From positions 1-5,387 of the forward strand of contig JASHYE010000495.1 of NCBI GenBank assembly GCA_030043155.1: a stretch of 5,387 nucleotides of DNA, in the 5' to 3' direction. Of this stretch, positions 1-5,387 are shown in pieces. The position numbers and the translations under genes are program-made. Within the stretch, counting starts at the first letter, position 1. Each line of letters opens with the position of its first letter. A model generated the notes under the pieces. The model saw only the letters and a program-made list of their open reading frames with translations, did no database searches and had not been told where the DNA came from. Origin of the DNA: Candidatus Acidiferrales bacterium (lineage in GTDB: Bacteria > Acidobacteriota > Terriglobia > Acidoferrales > UBA7541).

Positions 1-1920
1 GTCCTTCAGCGCATGAAAAAACTCAAACGAATTGGTGATCGACACGCGCGGATCGCGCACATCGTGCAACAGTAGCAGCGGAGTCGTCACATCTCCAACA
101 TAAGTAATCGGCGACGCCTCGCGATACTTCGCCATATTGTTGCCGACCCACGGCGAGCCACTGTAAATGTACTTTCGTCCGACGTTGTTGTCCGCCCAGT
201 CGTACTGGTTCACAAAATCCGTCACCGGCGCTCCCGCAACGGCTGTCTTCCAGATGTGATAGTGGCCGATGAGCCACGTCGTCATGTATCCGCCATACGA
301 CCAGCCCGAAACGCCGATGCGCGACTCATCGATTGACGCGTGCTTTTCGAGCGCTGCAATTCCTGCCATCACATCGCGCCCGGGCCCGTCGCCTGAATCG
401 CCATAAATCGCTTTCGCGTACGCGTTTCCCAGGTTCGTGCTGCCACGATAGTTCGGCTCGAACACAATGAATCCCTGCGCTGCCAGATATTGCCCAAATA
501 GCGAGAAGCCGAGTATCGAAGCGCTGCTCGGTCCTCCGTGAATTTCCAAAACCAGTGGATATTTTTTGCTCGCGTCGTATCCCGGCGGATACGTCACCAC
601 GCCGTCTTCATGAAAATTGTTCTGTCCCTGCCAGTCAAAGCCTTCCTCGCGCCCAAGCGCAAGCTCGCTCATCCACGCATTCACGTCCGTCAACCGCCGC
701 GGCTGCGCATCGCCGAACGCGAGATAATAGAGATCGCTTGGCCTGTCATCCGTGCTTGCCACGAACGCAATCTCTCCCTGCGGCCCAATCGAAAACACGC
801 CCGGCTCCAAATCGCCCAGCGACAATTTCTTCGCGCCGCCATTCAAATCCTGAATCCACAGATACCGCTGCGTGCCTTCGTCCGCTTCCAGCACCAGCGA
901 TTTGCCGTCCGGCGTCCACTTTGCTTGGCCGACCTCGAGATCGAGATCGGTCGTTACGTCGCTTCCATCTCCGCCCGCAGCGGGAGCCACGTACACATCC
1001 GTCAACATGCTCGGCTCGCCGTTGCGCGGAAACACATAGCTCACTTCGCTGCCGTCCGGAGAAAACAGCGGTTCGTTCTCGAATCCTTCATGCGTCGTCA
1101 GCTTGCGCAACTGCCCGCTTTGCGCATTCACCGCCCAGATCGTGCTCTGGTACTGATCGCCAATGCTCGGAGTCGCTCGTCGCGGAAAAACGATCCACTG
1201 CCCGTCGCGCGACCACGAAAGCGGCGGCGGCCCTCCAACGTTCGGCGCTGACGCCGGCAAGCTCCACGTCCCCGAAGTCAGCCGCCGATTCCCGCTGCCA
1301 TCCGCCTTCACAATCCAAATATGCTGCGGGCGCGGCGCAGCGGAAGTGAACAGCCCATCGTCGCCCATCTCGAACGAATCTTCTTTCTGCGCGAGCGCTT
1401 TCTCATCCGGAGGATCGGGCGTCGCATACGCGATGCTTGCGCCATTGGGACTCCAAGCGAACTGCTCCACGCCCTGCGACGCGTCCGTGATTTTCTGCGC
1501 GTCGCCGCCGCTCATCGCCAGCACGAACACTTGTCCCTTCTTCGCCTTGTCCTTTCCCGTTTCCGCCTCGGCGAGGAAGGCGAGCCGCGAATCGTCCGGC
1601 GACCACAGCGGATCGCCGATTCCCAGCCGGTCAAACGTCAGCGGCTGCTGCGCGCCCGTCTTTACGTCAATCAGCACAAGCTGCGTGTCGTGCCGGTCAT
1701 CTTTCATATTCACGCGCGAAATCACCGCCGCGATGCGCGTGCCGTCGTGCGAGATCGCCGGACTGGAGATGCTCACAATCTTCGCGAAATCATCCAGCGT
1801 GATCGCCCGCTTCTCCTGCGCCTGCGCCGAAGCGACGCCGCAAATCCCCAAACTCGCCACCACCGCAACGCCCACCGCCGCAAACGCGGCCACAGTAACC
1901 GCTCGCATTCTCATGTTCAT
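1..1920 (-). CDS. Secreted S9-family (prolyl oligopeptidase-like) serine peptidase, C-terminus cut by window edge
   Basis: The frame is open for 640 codons, from the ATG at 1920 to the window edge with no stop. Residues 1-34 look like a Sec signal peptide: Arg-rich start (MNMRMR), an Ala/Val-rich core, and likely cleavage near VASAQA. The N-terminal half has seven propeller-type repeats of the SPDG kind, near residues 55, 104, 154, 234, 284, 333 and 376 (for example PLWSPDD, FAWSPNG, LSWSRDG, PLFSPDG, AKWTPDG), which suggests a seven-bladed beta-propeller. The C-terminal alpha/beta-hydrolase part has HGGP at 461-464 (oxyanion region), NYRGS at 490-494, and GWSYGGY with nucleophile Ser541. In HDVRDPRV (619-626), Asp623 is the likely acid of the triad. 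The catalytic His and perhaps 40-50 residues lie outside the window. Members cleave short peptides, often as acylaminoacyl- or dipeptidyl-peptidases; the specificity here cannot be read. It is probably periplasmic or exported. Only the Gly-to-Asp change at 620 is odd. Confidence 0.95.
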   Translation of the reverse strand, partial: MNMRMRAVTVAAFAAVGVAVVASLGICGVASAQAQEKRAITLDDFAKIVSISSPAISHDGTRIAAVISRVNMKDDRHDTQLVLIDVKTGAQQPLTFDRLGIGDPLWSPDDSRLAFLAEAETGKDKAKKGQVFVLAMSGGDAQKITDASQGVEQFAWSPNGASIAYATPDPPDEKALAQKEDSFEMGDDGLFTSAAPRPQHIWIVKADGSGNRRLTSGTWSLPASAPNVGGPPPLSWSRDGQWIVFPRRATPSIGDQYQSTIWAVNAQSGQLRKLTTHEGFENEPLFSPDGSEVSYVFPRNGEPSMLTDVYVAPAAGGDGSDVTTDLDLEVGQAKWTPDGKSLVLEADEGTQRYLWIQDLNGGAKKLSLGDLEPGVFSIGPQGEIAFVASTDDRPSDLYYLAFGDAQPRRLTDVNAWMSELALGREEGFDWQGQNNFHEDGVVTYPPGYDASKKYPLVLEIHGGPSSASILGFSLFGQYLAAQGFIVFEPNYRGSTNLGNAYAKAIYGDSGDGPGRDVMAGIAALEKHASIDESRIGVSGWSYGGYMTTWLIGHYHIWKTAVAGAPVTDFVNQYDWADNNVGRKYIYSGSPWVGNNMAKYREASPITYVGDVTTPLLLLHDVRDPRVSITNSFEFFHALKD

Positions 1921-1926
1921 TTTATG

Positions 1927-1931
1927 CTCCC
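1927..1931 (-). promoter_or_regulatory. Shine-Dalgarno site of the S9 peptidase
   Basis: Read on the minus strand, GGGAG lies six bases before the ATG at 1920. Two more in-frame ATGs follow, at codons 3 and 5, but only the first has normal spacing, so this site decides the start and gives a complete signal peptide. Confidence 0.7.
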
Positions 1932-1957
1932 GAACATCTCGCCCATTTCGCGCGCGA

Positions 1958-1987
1958 ATTATAAAGCTCAAGTTGCACTTTCAGCAA
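1958..1987 (-). promoter_or_regulatory. Predicted sigma70-type promoter of the S9 peptidase
   Basis: On the minus strand, a perfect TATAAT (-10) occupies 1958-1963. A partial -35, TTGCTG, lies at 1982-1987 with an 18-base spacer. Transcription would begin near 1951, giving a leader of about 30 bases that contains the GGGAG ribosome site. The -10 is strong and the -35 only half matches the consensus. This is inference from consensus alone. Confidence 0.5.
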
Positions 1988-2040
1988 CGAGCCGCGAATC
2001 CGTTTCGATCTCGCAACTGTTCAGGGCGCAATCTAGGGTA

Positions 2041-2415
2041 ATGCAACTACTTATCCTCATAATCGGGATTTCTGCGCCCGTCGTATTAGACCTGGCTGCA
2101 TGCTGGTATCTCATGAAGCGCGACACCTCAGTGCCGTGGCGAAGACTCGTTGCGTGGCTCGCGCTCGGCACAGGCTTTCTGGCATACGCTATTCCATGGG
2201 TTGTGTTCCTTTATATGTATGCACTCCTCAACAGCGGCCATCCGGGTTATCCGGGCGAGATGATCGACGGTGCTTTTTGGCTGAACGTATCGCTCTGTAT
2301 TGCAGCCGTGTCGTTAGTCCTCGGGGCTCTTAGCCCCAGACGCGCACGCATTACGTTAGTGCTTAGTGCCCTATGCACTGCTTGTTTCTGGCTCTCGATA
2401 CCAAGAGGAGTGTAA
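2041..2415 (+). CDS. Small four-helix membrane protein, unrecognised
   Basis: This 124-residue protein is not one I recognise. Four hydrophobic segments are clear: about 3-24, 36-63, 79-98 and 104-120. The short loops between helices 1 and 2 (K26, R27, R34, R35) and 3 and 4 (R100, R101, R103) carry the positive charge. By the positive-inside rule both would be cytoplasmic, with both termini and the Gly/Pro-rich loop 64-78 outside. The ATG at 2041 was chosen because the hydrophobic stretch starts right there. The frame stays open upstream, but that part is antisense to the peptidase and encodes Arg/His-rich sequence. The ribosome site is weak: AGGG only two bases before the ATG. Codon use is more mixed (TTA, CTT, GTA, AGC) than in the neighbouring oxidoreductase genes, hinting at a different origin. 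It could be a lineage-specific orphan. I am confident of the membrane character and fairly confident it is a real gene. Confidence 0.65.
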   Translation: MQLLILIIGISAPVVLDLAACWYLMKRDTSVPWRRLVAWLALGTGFLAYAIPWVVFLYMYALLNSGHPGYPGEMIDGAFWLNVSLCIAAVSLVLGALSPRRARITLVLSALCTACFWLSIPRGV

Positions 2416-2421
2416 TCCAGG

Positions 2422-2460
2422 CAAGCACTTTGTCCGACGCAAGTCGTCCCGTAGCGCTTG
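2422..2460. repeat. Imperfect inverted repeat upstream of the oxidoreductase gene
   Basis: The outer arms are CAAGC (2422-2426) and GCTTG (2456-2460). The inner arms are CGAC (2435-2438) and GTCG (2443-2446) around a GCAA loop. The arms are almost symmetric about position 2441. The right outer arm overlaps the -35 box of the predicted promoter, so this could be an operator. It could also be a weak hairpin behind the membrane-protein gene; no T-run follows, so it is not a standard terminator. Confidence 0.3.
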
Positions 2461-2486
2461 TCGCATTAACTCTCCCCCTGTAAAAT
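2458..2486 (+). promoter_or_regulatory. Predicted sigma70-type promoter of the first oxidoreductase
   Basis: TTGTCG (2458-2463) and TAAAAT (2481-2486) are separated by exactly 17 bases, matching the consensus at 4 of 6 and 5 of 6 positions. Transcription would start near 2493, leaving a leader of about 33 bases before the ATG at 2526. It would drive the oxidoreductase and the exported protein that follows it. No promoter mapping is available. Confidence 0.5.
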
Positions 2487-2525
2487 GTCCGTTCTTTTCG
2501 CGCGCACCAAAACACGCATAGCACC

Positions 2526-4124
2526 ATGCCAAAATCCTACGACGCAATCATCATCGGTGGAGGCCACAACGGCCTGACCAACGCGGCCTATCTCGCCCGC
2601 GCCGGCAAAAAGGTACTCGTCCTCGAACGCCGCTACGTCCTCGGCGGCGCCGCCGTCACCGAAGAAATCATCCCCGGATTCAAATTCTCCGTCTGCTCCT
2701 ACGTCGTCTCGCTTCTGCGCCCGGAAATCATTCGCGATCTCGACCTCCCGCGCCACGGCCTCGAAATCCTCCCGCTCGACGGCACTTTCACGCCCATGCC
2801 CAACGGCGACCATCTCTGGCGCGTCAACGACCACGCCAAAACTCGCCGCGAACTCGTCCGCCACTCGCGCGTCGACGCTGAAGCCTACGACGAATTCGGC
2901 AAGGAAATGGTCCAGATGTGCCGCTTCGTCAAACCGCTCCTTGCCATGACGCCGCCCGACCCCACTTCGCTCCATCCCGCGGGCCTGCGCAAATTCGCTT
3001 TTCTCGCGCGCCGCTTCCAATCCCTCCCCGCCGAAGAAAAATACAATCTCGTCCAGCTCATGACCATGTCCGCCGCCGATTTCCTCGACCAGTGGTTCGA
3101 AACTGACGTGCTCAAAGCCACCATGTCCGCCTCGGGAATCATCGGCACGTTTCTCGGCGTGCGCTCTCCCGGCACTGCCTACGTTCTCTTGCATCATTAC
3201 ATGGGCGAAATCGACGGCGCATTTCGCGCCTGGGGATTCAGTCGCGGCGGCACTGGCGCAATTTCCAACGCCATCGGCGACGCCGCCCGCGAAGCCGGCG
3301 CCGAAATTCGCATGGAAGCGCCCGTCGCAAAGATTCTCACGCGCAACAGCCGCGCCAGCGGAGTCGCGCTGCAATCCGGCGAAGAAATCCACGCCAAAAT
3401 CGTCTCCTCCAGCGTCGACCCCAATCTCACTTTCCTCAAAATGCTCGACGCCGGCGATCTCCCCGCCGAATTTCTCGAAGAAGTCCGCCGCTACAAATAT
3501 CGCGGCTCTTCCGGCAAAGTGAATCTCGCCCTCGACGCGCTTCCCGAATTTACTTCCCGTCCCGCCGAAGCGAACGGTTCAAACCATCACCTCCGCGGCG
3601 CTATTTCCATCTCGCCTTCCGTCGATTACATGGAGCGCGCCTACGATCAGGCCAAATACGGCGAATTTTCCCATCGTCCTTACATCGACATGGTCATTCC
3701 CAGCCTCACCGACACCTCCCTCGCGCCGCCCGGCAAGCACGTGCTCTCCTGCTTCGTGCAGTACGCGCCCTACAAACTGAAAAGCGGCTCGTGGGAGAAT
3801 CGCCGCGACGAATTCGGCAACGCCGTCATCGACACCATCTCCGAATACGCGCCCAATCTGAAAAAAATCATCATCGGCAAGCAAGTTCTCACGCCGCTCG
3901 ACATCGAACAGCAAATCGGCCTCACCGAAGGCAATATCTTCCAGGGCGAACTTTCTCTCGAACAGCTTTTCTTCCTTCGCCCCGTCGCTGGATGGGCCCG
4001 CTACCGCACTCCCATCAAAAACCTTTATATGTGCGGCTCTGCCACGCATCCCGGCGGCGGCATTATGGGCGCGCCCGGCCGCCTCGCCGCCCTCGAAATC
4101 CTCCGCGACCTGGGAGCCCACTAA
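2526..4124 (+). CDS. FAD-dependent oxidoreductase, PYROXD2 / phytoene dehydrogenase-like
   Basis: This is a complete 532-residue flavoprotein. An N-terminal Rossmann fold binds FAD: GGGHNG at 11-16, Glu34 closing the second strand (VLVLERR) to hold the ribose, and the GG doublet at 40-41 before AAVTEE. A second conserved block at 241-262 (GGTGAISNAIGDAAREAG) matches the central segment of CrtI-type amine-oxidase-fold enzymes. The C-terminal FAD motif is at 501-527 (YMCGSATHPGGG, then GAPGR). The length is close to human PYROXD2 (about 580 residues including its mitochondrial leader). The family also includes carotenoid desaturases and isomerases and RetSat; the reaction of the PYROXD2 branch is not well defined. 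No signal peptide is seen, so it is probably cytosolic or membrane-associated. No clear Shine-Dalgarno sequence precedes the ATG, but the FAD motif begins at the usual distance from it. No carotenoid genes are nearby, so I assign no substrate. Confidence 0.93.
   Translation: MPKSYDAIIIGGGHNGLTNAAYLARAGKKVLVLERRYVLGGAAVTEEIIPGFKFSVCSYVVSLLRPEIIRDLDLPRHGLEILPLDGTFTPMPNGDHLWRVNDHAKTRRELVRHSRVDAEAYDEFGKEMVQMCRFVKPLLAMTPPDPTSLHPAGLRKFAFLARRFQSLPAEEKYNLVQLMTMSAADFLDQWFETDVLKATMSASGIIGTFLGVRSPGTAYVLLHHYMGEIDGAFRAWGFSRGGTGAISNAIGDAAREAGAEIRMEAPVAKILTRNSRASGVALQSGEEIHAKIVSSSVDPNLTFLKMLDAGDLPAEFLEEVRRYKYRGSSGKVNLALDALPEFTSRPAEANGSNHHLRGAISISPSVDYMERAYDQAKYGEFSHRPYIDMVIPSLTDTSLAPPGKHVLSCFVQYAPYKLKSGSWENRRDEFGNAVIDTISEYAPNLKKIIIGKQVLTPLDIEQQIGLTEGNIFQGELSLEQLFFLRPVAGWARYRTPIKNLYMCGSATHPGGGIMGAPGRLAALEILRDLGAH
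4112..4116 (+). promoter_or_regulatory. Shine-Dalgarno site for the GTG-started exported protein
   Basis: GGGAG lies inside the last codons of the oxidoreductase, nine bases before the GTG at 4126. It supports the non-ATG start and suggests translation coupled to the upstream gene. Confidence 0.6.
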
Positions 4125-4125
4125 C

Positions 4126-4632
4126 GTGAGGAAAATCACTTTAGCGCTGCTCTCGTTGATATCTTTAGGCGCAACAGCTCATGCGCAGAAGGCTCCCCCA
4201 CAACTCCTGATCCGTGCCGCGCATTGCTTGGCGGTCAAGAACTTCGTGCCAATGGCTCCGACAGCGAGTCGAACCTTCGGATATTTTCTCGACGAGAAAT
4301 CCTATCCCGGCCAAAAAGTGATTTACGTCGTCAATTATCGAGAGCCCGCTCGATCAAACGGTTGGGTTTTCGTCATTTTCGTAACGGAAGGCGCTGGCCA
4401 TCAACACTTCAATATCCAAAATAACGCGAGATTTGTTTTGTCTAAGGACGAGCCTATTGGAATGTCGTTTGTCGATCCCCCGCTTGGTGGCACGTGGACG
4501 CAGCAACACATCGCGGCGGCCATCAAGCGGATCGAAACAGGGGCTAGCTTTACTCTAGATGATAAAGATTTGTTAACCGCAAGCTCAGCGACATGCGCGG
4601 CCTACACGGATCCCCAGAGGTCGCACTCCTAA
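4126..4632 (+). CDS. Exported protein of unknown function, coupled to the oxidoreductase
   Basis: This 168-residue protein starts with GTG one base after the oxidoreductase stop. I do not recognise its family. Residues 1-20 form a classic signal peptide: MRK, a Leu/Ala/Ser-rich core, and an AHA cleavage site before Gln21. There is no Cys at the cleavage point, so it is not a lipoprotein. The mature part of about 148 residues has two cysteines, C34 and C157, that could form a disulfide linking the two ends. Aromatic and beta-prone stretches (KVIYVVNY near 64-71, WVFVIFV near 80-86) suggest a small, mostly beta fold. GTG was chosen because the signal peptide begins there and a good ribosome site precedes it. 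Codon use is more mixed than in the oxidoreductase. The spacing implies one transcript with that gene. Export places it in another compartment, so any shared role is indirect or the pairing is accidental. Confidence 0.8.
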   Translation: MRKITLALLSLISLGATAHAQKAPPQLLIRAAHCLAVKNFVPMAPTASRTFGYFLDEKSYPGQKVIYVVNYREPARSNGWVFVIFVTEGAGHQHFNIQNNARFVLSKDEPIGMSFVDPPLGGTWTQQHIAAAIKRIETGASFTLDDKDLLTASSATCAAYTDPQRSHS

Positions 4633-4799
4633 GCCAATGTCAAAACCCACGACATCATCAATCGTGACCGGCGAAATTCCCAAACACGCGGAGACTATGA
4701 CCGTGCTGCTGCTGCATCGTTTATTTGTCATCCCGAACCCAGCCGCGCCTTTTGCGGATGGCGGTGAGGGACCTGCTGTTGCCTTTTTGGAGTGCGGCG

Positions 4800-4847
4800 G
4801 TCCGCTTCGCGGACTCCGGCTTGCCTGCCGTGCCGGGCGAAGCCGGA
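4800..4847. repeat. Two adjacent stem-loops
   Basis: The first is a perfect six-pair stem, GTCCGC (4800-4805) and GCGGAC (4809-4814), with a TTC loop. The second follows at once: TCCGGCTT (4815-4822) pairs with AAGCCGGA (4840-4847) over eight bases, and GCC/GGC can extend it past a one-base bulge. Neither is followed by a T-run. They look like part of a repeat or structured element rather than terminators. Confidence 0.5.
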
Positions 4848-4878
4848 ACTCGCCGCCGCTTTGCCTTGGCAGTTGTAG

Positions 4879-4901
4879 GGCCCAATCGATTTCATCGGGC
4901 C
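4879..4901. repeat. Short GC-rich stem-loop
   Basis: GGCC (4879-4882) pairs with GGCC (4898-4901), and CGAT (4887-4890) pairs with ATCG (4894-4897) around a TTC loop; a one-sided bulge separates the two helices. It belongs to the same cluster of hairpins and its role is unknown. Confidence 0.35.
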
Positions 4902-4903
4902 GT

Positions 4904-4938
4904 CGCCGTCCACCGGACGGCGCTGCATTTTGGTTTTT
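4904..4938 (+). terminator. Terminator-like hairpin before the second oxidoreductase
   Basis: A perfect eight-pair stem, CGCCGTCC (4904-4911) and GGACGGCG (4915-4922), has an ACC loop. TTTT (4928-4931) and TTTTT (4934-4938) follow on the plus strand. The five-base gap before the first T-run makes it imperfect. It could end the transcript of the first oxidoreductase and exported protein, about 270 bases after the latter's stop, or simply be part of the repeat cluster. Confidence 0.4.
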
Positions 4939-5014
4939 GATTTGTTGCTGTGCTTCATCGAGAACGCAAATGATTTTTGGGGTGGCTTTAGCCGTTGAGG
5001 TTTCAATTTAACTT

Positions 5015-5387
5015 ATGACTTCTCGCGACATCATCATCATCGGTGCCGGCCAAAATTCTCTCGTCGCCGCCTTCTATCTCGCCCGCGCCGGACACAAACC
5101 TCTCGTCCTCGAAAAGCGCGCTACTGTCGGCGGAGCCGCCGTCACCGAGGAATTTCATCCCGGCTTCCGCGCCTCCATCCTCGATTCCGTCCACGGCCCG
5201 CTCGCTCCCGCCATTCTCAAAGACATGCAGCTCGAACGCCACGGCGCTCAATTCCTCGAACCCGCCGCGCGCCTCTTCGCGCCGCATCCCGACGGCCGCG
5301 CGCTCATCCTTCACGCCGACGCGCGCAAATCCGCCGCTGCAATCGCGCCGTTCTCCAAATCCGACGCCGCCAAATATATCGAACTCG
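5015..5387 (+). CDS. Second PYROXD2-like FAD-dependent oxidoreductase, N-terminal 124 residues only
   Basis: The frame opens at the ATG and runs off the right edge. It begins directly with a Rossmann FAD fold: GAGQNS at 10-15, Glu33 ending LVLEKR, and GG at 39-40 followed by AAVTEE. About 33 of the first 50 residues match the oxidoreductase at 2526 in an ungapped alignment. After that the two diverge, with only scattered matches in the strand and helix pattern. The C-terminal FAD motif and substrate region are not in the window, so completeness is unknown; relatives run to about 500-550 residues. No good ribosome site is visible: GAGG lies 14 bases upstream. Codon use (CTC, GCC, GGC, GAA, AAA) matches the first oxidoreductase. 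The likely role is redox chemistry on an unknown lipophilic substrate, by family analogy only. Confidence 0.9.
   Translation, partial: MTSRDIIIIGAGQNSLVAAFYLARAGHKPLVLEKRATVGGAAVTEEFHPGFRASILDSVHGPLAPAILKDMQLERHGAQFLEPAARLFAPHPDGRALILHADARKSAAAIAPFSKSDAAKYIEL

Larger units (their letters stand above)
4633..5014. other. Structured intergenic region without a convincing gene
   Basis: Reading frames of 124 codons (plus, 4637-5011) and 92 codons (minus, 4728-5006) exist. Both encode low-complexity, Arg/Pro/Ser/Cys-rich sequence without recognisable motifs or ribosome sites, so I treat them as chance. The block holds several GC-rich stem-loops between 4743 and 4922 and then T-rich sequence. The part around 4727-4780 (GTCATCCCGAAC, then GAGGGACCTGCTG) resembles, from memory, short dispersed noncoding repeats common in some environmental bacterial genomes. 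That resemblance was not tested. A weak promoter for the downstream gene may lie at 4945-4974 (TTGCTG, 18 bases, AATGAT). Confidence 0.55.

Noticed and set aside
931..952. Palindrome-looking stretch around CTCGAGATCGAG
   Set aside because: Only the ends and CTCGAG are symmetric. It is explained by alternating Asp/Leu/Glu codons in the peptidase.
538..2040. Several long plus-strand frames (538-1251, 555-1349, 1163-2041 and the upstream part of 1321-2415)
   Set aside because: All lie opposite the S9 peptidase, which has clear catalytic motifs and propeller repeats. They encode Arg/Ser/His-rich sequence with no motifs.
2323..2337. Perfect hairpin GGGGCT, CTT loop, AGCCCC
   Set aside because: It lies inside the membrane-protein coding sequence about 75 bases before its stop, and no T-run follows, so it is not a terminator.
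2466..3392. A 308-codon minus-strand frame, and another at 3579-4139
   Set aside because: They are antisense shadows of the oxidoreductase, caused by its C-rich third positions. Their Gly/Ala/Asp/Glu/Phe-rich products have no recognisable motif.
4728..5006. A 92-codon minus-strand frame
   Set aside because: It is Lys/Arg/Gln/Pro-rich with no motif and lies over the hairpin cluster, so it looks like chance translation of structured noncoding DNA.
4637..5011. A 124-codon plus-strand frame starting four bases after the exported-protein stop
   Set aside because: It lacks a ribosome site, runs through all the stem-loops, and gives low-complexity Arg/Pro/Cys-rich sequence. The short first part (4637-4720) could be a gene remnant, but nothing supports it.
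5003..5314. A 103-codon minus-strand frame
   Set aside because: It is antisense to the second oxidoreductase, whose FAD motifs are unmistakable.

Overview
The window looks like a fragment of a bacterial chromosome of fairly high GC content. My best guess is Acidobacteriota. This is inference, resting on three things: an exported S9 peptidase with a long beta-propeller, two CrtI/PYROXD2-like flavoproteins close together, and codon use that prefers C or G at the third position while keeping AAA, GAA and AAT. No marker gene confirms the taxonomy.

Layout. The left third (1-1920, minus strand) is one secreted S9-family serine peptidase. It reads leftward and is cut by the window edge before the catalytic His. 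Its start, Shine-Dalgarno sequence and a good -10 box lie in the divergent gap 1921-2040. To the right, on the plus strand, come an unrecognised four-helix membrane protein (2041-2415), a promoter with an overlapping inverted repeat (2422-2486), and a complete FAD-dependent oxidoreductase of the PYROXD2/phytoene-dehydrogenase-like group (2526-4124). An unrecognised exported protein (4126-4632) starts one base after the oxidoreductase stop. A roughly 380-bp stretch (4633-5014) has no convincing gene but holds several stem-loops, one of them terminator-like. The window ends inside a second, divergent PYROXD2-like oxidoreductase (from 5015).

How the genes may work together. The oxidoreductase and the small exported protein are probably co-transcribed. 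The two oxidoreductases are related: about 33 of the first 50 aligned residues match, so they form a split tandem paralogue pair. No carotenoid, quinone or lipid biosynthesis gene is visible to name their substrate. The peptidase is divergently transcribed and probably functionally separate. I found no tRNA, rRNA, CRISPR array, transposase or phage gene. The window is mostly ordinary; the points worth a second look are the paralogue pair, the coupled exported protein, and the structured intergenic block.
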